From Aspidiotus rigidus (taxonomy: Eukaryota; Arthropoda; Insecta; Hemiptera; Diaspididae): 64,000 bases of DNA. The position numbers and the translations under genes were made by a program. Below the pieces are notes generated by a model, which did no database searches, was not told the origin of the DNA, and worked only from the letters and a program-made list of their open reading frames with translations. Numbering within the stretch: position 1 is the first letter of the stretch; each line of letters begins with the position of its first letter. This document shows positions 58,496 to 64,000 of the stretch, piece after piece. Where the stretch lies: the NCBI GenBank assembly GCA_035079385.1, contig JAVHKY010000018.1, positions 2,790,001 through 2,854,000 on the forward strand, read 5' to 3'.

Positions 58496-58758
58496 GTGTT
58501 TTACGTGTTCATGCTTTCGGTGTGTTCAATACAGCTAATCTTGTTCTATCTAACGCCAAGCAAAGTTATAGCTAGTACAAACGTGTTCAATAAAGCGTCT
58601 CGAATCTATACAAAGCAACAAAGAAGTACTGCCACATACTTATTAGTTATTACGATATTACAAGAAAGTCGAGCCGATATGAAGGAAGAAGATATCAAAA
58701 ATATATTCTCCACAGTCCTAATGGAGAGTGGAATAGCGGAAAATTTAAATCGCATAAA
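58496..58758 (+). mobile_element. Probable inverted 5' end of the LINE
   Basis: The short plus-strand frame MKEEDIKNIFSTVLMESGIA (58679 onward) looks like an ORF1 N-terminus but points opposite to the rest of the LINE and ends at the target duplication. A 5' inversion by twin priming would give this arrangement. Identity as LINE 5' sequence is inference. Confidence 0.4.
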
Positions 58759-58771
58759 AGACCTACTATAA

Positions 58772-59028
58772 ACCTAGTATAAAATAGGACATCATTATTA
58801 ACGTGCACCTATTTTAGGGACTTCGAAATATATAGGTCGAGTGTCGAAATTTTTTCAAGTCCCTTCGCTACCATATATATGTATAGCTCGAGAGTCGCAA
58901 TTTTTTGAAGTTTTTTGCCGGACGGCGCTCCGTAAATTTCTCAAAAAACTCCCCATAGATAAGATTCCCTGTTGAACCTCTAGACAAAGAGTCCTCCATA
59001 AAACATGTTTCTTATTTCCCTCAATTGT
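58772..59028 (+). repeat. Homeobox unit 3' block, continuation
   Basis: Matches 14405-14650 and 7170-7395 (CTTCGAAATATATAGGTCGAG; GACAAAGAGTCCTCCATAA). It completes the unit interrupted by the LINE at 48933. Confidence 0.7.
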
Positions 59029-59208
59029 TACAAACGAAGAAAAAATGAAGCCTTTTCCCGCACAAATTATTTAATTTTTATACAATGTTTCGATCAAACT
59101 AGTGGTCTTTTTCAAGAGGTACTTGAAAAAGACTACCAGTTTGGTCGAAACGTTGTATAAAAATGAAACAATTTATGCGGGAAAAGCCTTGGTTTTTTCT
59201 TCGTTTGC
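59029..59208. repeat. Long hairpin (arms about 85 bp, 5-7 bp loop)
   Basis: The left arm runs from ACAAACGAAGAAAAAAT through CCTTTTCCCGC and TTTTTATACAATGTTTCG to CTTTTTCAAG. The right arm is its imperfect reverse complement, ending GGTTTTTTCTTCGTTTGCA. A foldback/MITE element or hairpin RNA gene would look like this. Confidence 0.75.
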
Positions 59209-60384
59209 ATAGATCTATCCTTGCACGTATAAAAAAACCCTTTAAACTCAATTAATACGGTTAATAAAGGCAATTCTTAGAAGCTAACGAAGTAGGCTGT
59301 AAGCTTTTTTTTTTTTTGTATATTAGGTACTTGAACAATTTTGCTACAATTTTATTTCTATTTTTTGAACATTTGAACGTATGTAATTTAACACGGACAA
59401 TGTCGAAGTTCTGTACATTTAAGAACATAATTATGTTCAAATTTGTTTTGATGAGTGCAAATTACTCACCAGAGGAGGTGTGTGCGCAAGTATTTGTATG
59501 TGTGGTTTACTCGATTAGTGTGTGCGAATTATCAACCCCCGTTGAGTCTTGGTATGTAGTGATAATTTACAAATTATTATTCGACTTCTATCAAGCTATA
59601 TTTATAACATACCTACATGAATAAATTTCAACATTTTGGAATGAATGTGAACTATAGAAAGTATTTCTCAAAGTATTTTCGAGCTGAGTACCATGCCATT
59701 TACAGTTTTTCGATACCTGTTACCTCTCATTGTTGTGCAATACTCACGTATAATTCTCGCGCTTTATCGCAACAGGCAAGTCCACCTTCTCGCGCATTGA
59801 AATTTTGTAGCTCGATAAGATATGTTACGCGTCGCAACAATCCGCGGTAACTAAACATAAGTATTGCTCAATAACGAGAGGTAATATCGAAAAACGGAAA
59901 ATGACGTGGTACTCAGCGACGAAAATACTTCCAGAAATACCTTCTATAGGTAGATCATGTTCATTCCAAAGGTTTGAAATTTGTTCATGTGTGTAAAAAA
60001 TAAGTATAAATTATCGTGAATGACCGCAGATTGTTGTAATTATAAGAAAAGTTTCACTATCTCGAATGCTGTCCACGTCGCGTCATTTTCCATTTTATGG
60101 AGGCTATAATGGCATGCAACGGGCTGAAAATAATCCCTGTTCCGCTGTTTTCCGGCTTATCCAGGGTGCTTCACACGGAGAAATTATCGGGACCACGATT
60201 TCTTTCCTCATAATATATCAATAACGCAGGTTTCCGCGATATTCAGTCGATATATCGTCATAATCGATACATCGAAATTTATATTTCGAAGACTTCTAAT
60301 TTAACTCAATGTTTTCCCAGAAGAGGAAATATTTTTCCATCTTTTAATTCATGATATCGATGTTTCTTTTTTTATTGTTTTTAG

Positions 60385-60603
60385 GTCAATGCATCTCGAA
60401 GATCACATTTAAACATGGAGCAACGTATGATCTTACTAGAGTATTTTGATGATAACGATTCGCCAGGGCAAAAACAAATGGAAGAAATCGCAAAGAAAAT
60501 TAATCGATCAATATCGGAGACTAGACACTGGTTCCAATATCGACGCTGGTATATAAAGAAGAAACGTGCAGCTCAAGGAAAACCAGAAAAAGTAAACAAC
60601 TAA
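60385..60603 (+). pseudogene. Double-homeodomain exon, copy 6 (HD1 intact, stop before HD2)
   Basis: Phase-0 opening after TTGTTTTTAG. Homeodomain 1 is open: VNASRRSHLNMEQRMILLEY, then the helix WFQYRRWYIKKKR with Tyr at position 51. A TAA at 60601-60603 ends the frame between the two homeodomains. HD2 remnants follow (60620-60720) with several stops. Copies 4 and 6 share the ATAAAGAAGAAACG variant, consistent with their being the homeobox exons of the two long units. Confidence 0.75.
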
Positions 60604-60739
60604 AAAACCGCGTCAGTAGAAAATTTTAAAAGAAGATTATGATCGAAATAAATTCCAGTCCGCAAAGGAAATGCTGTCAAAAGTAGCTAATCATCAAGAG
60701 TGGTCAGTATCTGGTTTAGGCGCACTCGTCGAATAAGGT

Positions 60740-62985
60740 TACATACTTGTCTAAATTTTAAAAGAAAGGCAAAGCAATAATTAGCTGAAGATCATGGGAA
60801 TGCGTTTTATAATTCAAATAAAACGCCTATTCCTACAAAAAAAATTGACAAGTGATTGCTGTTAAAGTTGGTCCACGGTCAATGGAGGGGCTCCCAGCTT
60901 TTCAGTGCAAGACAGCGCGACATGAATTTCCTCCTTGACTTCATGAATCCTTTATGGACCACTCAGAATCGCCGAGACCATGATGAACCTTGCGAAGCAA
61001 AAGTTATGCTTCATAGTTTTAATTTTTCCGCCATGAATTATTTTGATCATTCAATACTTTTACCCAGATGAAAAGTGCTATTATGAATAACGACGACGAT
61101 ATCAATAGAAATGCTCAATTCCGTTTTGTGAATGAGAGAAGTTTGTAGTCCAGCTTAAAAACGTATTAGATCATGTGGAATCGGTCTTGAATATACTTTT
61201 ATTGTATTCCTATTTTTTGTAATTATTGTGAATTAAATGCTACCTATCCTTTGAATTTTTTCGTTATAAGAGAGTATAGACTACCTAGTGAGAACGGTCA
61301 GGATTGATTTTAATTATACGCTTAGTAATTGTATCTACCCATTTTCTCGGCGTTTTTTCGTTTCCTTTTTTTTCTTTGCTTAATGTGATTTTCAATTCCT
61401 TCCTTGTTTGAATAACTTGAATATATAAGATAGTGAACCGCAATTGAGTTTTCGGTCTATTTTAGTTTCAGGAAAGTAGCCTAGCGTACTTCATGTTAGG
61501 CTCACTTATAACTACGTTGTGTTCTGTCTTGAAACATATCTAAGTCAAAACTTGAATGTAGACGGGGGCGTACTTATGTGTTAAAGGTAGGAGCGTGAAA
61601 TCATACCTAATCTTTTTCTTCTTCCTCTTTTATAGTTTTCTATTCCGAACTTCCTCGGTGGGGCAAATTTATTGTCTATCACCCACTAATGAGTGTACAA
61701 TGGCAGCGCTCAGTAGCGCGTAGAGGGGGAGTAGATAGTTAATTAATCTCAAGTTGAATAGTTGATGAGTGTTAAATATTTCTCGTCATTGTTACTTTAG
61801 TCTTCTAGTAATGGTTGATTGTTCTACTCCATCCCAGTTTGTTGGAAGACTCCAGGCGGAATTGGCTATATGATTAACTGGGGGAGCGTTTTTCTATCAT
61901 CTGATTCCTCCTCCTTGATTTTGTCCTCTGCAGGAGGTTGTTGGATTCATGTGGATTTTGATTTCCGTGTCAGAAATTTGGGTTTTCTTCCTTCCACAGT
62001 TTTATAAATTAGTCCATTTTAAAATGAGTAATCTGTTTAGGTATCTTCACTTTTTATGTTCACTCTTGGTACATTCCGCTTGTAATTCCTGATGATATCC
62101 CGTGAGCGACGAAACGTCAGATATTATTTAAAATAAATTTTGGTATAAAGTTTCTTTCGTTTTTTAATTTATATTCATGATGGATCGGTAAAAAGATAAT
62201 CATTATGATTCGAATTTACAATGAAGACATGAAAAACCTCCTAGAACTTCGAACAAACCATACAAATAATAAACAAAAGAAAGAAGGATCTTTGAAAATA
62301 TTGTGATAACGCTGTGATTCATACACGACGAATAATAATCCTATATGAGGCACCGGTACCTTCTTATCTTCATGATTCATGTTATTTTTAGAATTAATTT
62401 CTCCGTACATAATATACAACAATTATCATTGAAATTGAACGATTTAAAAATCTAAAATCTGAGCGCGTTATTGCTTGTTAATGCATCATCTTTGCTATTA
62501 CAGTATGTGTTGGACAGAGGTACGTTCGCCTTTCTTCATAATAGCTGTCCTTGTCTAACACACTCGCGGGCCAGTGTGAGAATGATTCAGTTGTCTCTTC
62601 TAAACTGATGATAGCTAACCCGCTGTATCATAGAGTAGAATGAGGCCTGTTTAGGACTTGAAAAATATTCGTGCCTAAATAATTTGTCGTAAAAGTCCAT
62701 TCATAGAACACAGTTTAGTAACCTATATCCACAACAAACGGGAGATTCGAGGTGAGCAGGTGGTCCAAAACCTACAGCTACTGTAAAATCTGTTCCATTA
62801 ACTGATATTGTCCGGTATGTATTCATTCTGTCTGAATATTTTGTTCCTATTGGATGTCATCGAGTTTACCCTTCTGTTTGGTGATTTGTTTGCAAATTTG
62901 TAGAAAATTAGTTTGTGATACCCATCAGAGTTCCAAATACAGCGTTCCTCCTTACCATTGATAAAGAGGAAAGGAAGGAAATGGG
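60740..62985 (+). other. Non-coding stretch between homeobox exon and exon B, unit 2
   Basis: Counterpart of 8698-10947. No gene supported. An in-frame comparison of the small frames at 60856 and 61819 with unit 1 shows frame-shifting indels. Confidence 0.45.
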
Positions 62986-63839
62986 ATGGAATGCGGGGCA
63001 CCAGGAGATATTACAGGAATGAGCTCAGACACATCCTCTTTCATTGCTGATTGCGACAGCAAACAGCCCTTTGTGAACACATATCTCACGGACAGCAATT
63101 TCATGTACAATCAGCCGATTCCAACAGTGCAGAGCCAATCAATCGGAAGTTATCCAGAAGGATCAAGTATTGTAGAGAATGATTTCAATGGGTACGCTTC
63201 ATCCACATTTGATGAAGAATATGGGGTAACGGGTGAACAACTGGAAAGTATAGATAACCATGACGAAGTGCCATATAATTTTGCTCCTTACAATGAGTAT
63301 CATGATGGTGATCATTCAGTTACTGATCTAAAAAGCCTCGGAGATCAAAATTTGGACAGTAGCATAGATTGGTGTGATCCCAGGAGTTCGAATTTCCATG
63401 TTCCTAAACAGCCTGGTCCGACAATGGCTCGAAGCGAAACATATACCGGTGGATATGCGCCGATTATTAATATGCAAAACGTGCAGACCTTCACCCAAAA
63501 CCATTTGTAGATAACCATGATGAAGTGCCATATAACTTTGCTCCTTACAATGAGTATCATGATGGTGATCTTTCAGTTACTGATCTAGAAAGCATCGGAG
63601 ATGAAAATTTGGACTGTAGCATAGATTGGCTTGATCCCAGGAGTTCTAATTCCCATTTTCCTGAACAGCATGGTCGTCCGACAATGGCTCGAAGCGAAAC
63701 ATATACCGGTGGATATGCGCCGATTATTAATATGCAAAACGTGCAGACCTTCACCCAAAACCATTTACAAACATCAACGTTACAGCATAGTACACAACCT
63801 ATAACTCCACCATACACCTTCCCTCAATTTACAGGTAGG
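62986..63839 (+). pseudogene. Exon B (acidic), unit 2, with internal out-of-frame duplication
   Basis: ATG at 62986 opens the same acidic protein as at 10948, roughly 88% alike by eye. After about 173 codons a 257-bp internal duplication begins (GTAGATAACCATGA at 63507; original at 63250), bringing a TAG at 63508-63510 in the first frame. The second copy is open in a different frame up to the conserved donor (ACAG/GTAGGT at 63835-63836). Unless splicing skips the junction, this copy makes a truncated protein. Upstream TAA and ATG context are the same as in unit 1. Confidence 0.7.
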
Positions 63840-64000
63840 TCTAGTCTTAAGTCAATGGGAAGAAAAATACAGAAATGAATTTATGGAAACTAATTGTATT
63901 TTAACCTAACCAAATGATGGGAAGGATTATGAAACATCAAACCATGAACAATTTTAAATTTGTATTTAGCGTAAGACGGTTGAATAAAAAAAAAATCTCT

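Larger units (their letters stand above)
48933..58758 (-). mobile_element. RTE-like LINE, with nested insertions
   Basis: Minus-strand element, about 4.3 kb once nested insertions are set aside. A 13-bp sequence, AGACCTACTATAA, lies on both sides (48920-48932 and 58759-58771), and the related host sequence at 14391 supports this as the target. The 3' end (48933) has a TTA/ATT microsatellite tail. ORF1 is split by the Penelope insertion; ORF2 (apurinic-type endonuclease plus RT) is split by a 2.1 kb insertion. The endonuclease type and tail suggest an RTE-like clade. Confidence 0.85.
59220..64000 (+). repeat. Long segmental duplication unit 2
   Basis: Paralogue of 7440-13300 (see landmarks there). 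Its first 1.2 kb is closest to unit copy 5 at 46790. The acidic exon is at 62986. After 63900 it matches 12560 onward (AACCAAATGATGGGAAGG), lacking the 450-bp insertion of unit 1. Exon C would be expected beyond the window. Confidence 0.8.

Overview
The window is animal nuclear DNA, AT-rich, with spliced genes (GT..AG introns) and many nested transposable elements. BEL/Pao, Ty3/gypsy and Ty1/copia LTR elements, Penelope-like elements, RTE-like and RNase H-bearing LINEs, an animal-type CACTA transposase with a DUF4806 partner, and a copia primer site of the initiator-Met-tRNA-half type all fit an arthropod, most likely an insect. I cannot name the species. I see no rRNA, tRNA or CRISPR array.

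Host locus. Both ends (about 0-15 kb and 46.8-64 kb) belong to one tandemly duplicated locus. Six copies of an exon encoding two divergent homeodomains lie at 2351, 4227, 5522, 8322, 47925 and 60385. All are damaged, and most have lost homeodomain Asn51. Two longer units (about 7.44-13.3 kb and 59.2-64 kb) add, downstream of the homeobox exon, an acidic exon (10948 and 62986) and in the first unit a Gln/Asn-rich exon (12877-13260). A terminal exon with a CtBP-type PLDLS motif (752-879) belongs to a copy left of the window. Splice phases link the acidic, Gln/Asn-rich and PLDLS exons into one gene model. Whether the homeobox exon joins the same transcript is open. The acidic exon has been internally duplicated in both long units, with different period lengths.

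Middle block (15-46 kb). From left to right: a Tc1/mariner-like fragment; a three-exon gene for an AAA-ATPase-like/PD-(D/E)XK nuclease protein (16035-18169, minus); a BEL/Pao element (minus) whose 3' LTR lies just upstream of that gene; an approximately 11.3 kb CACTA-type element with a seven-exon transposase, a multi-exon DUF4806 gene, a small coiled-coil gene and subterminal repeats at both ends; a copia element broken at the CACTA edge; a foldback element; a young complete Ty3/gypsy element (39016-45569, AAAT target duplication, two differences seen between its 555-bp LTRs); and minisatellite arrays.

Nested insertion (48.9-58.8 kb). An RTE-like LINE (minus, apparent 13-bp target duplication) inserted into the 3' flank of a homeobox unit. 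A Penelope-like element with an open 820-aa RT/GIY-YIG reading frame then inserted into LINE ORF1 with a 12-bp duplication, and a 2.1 kb compound insertion split the LINE RT.
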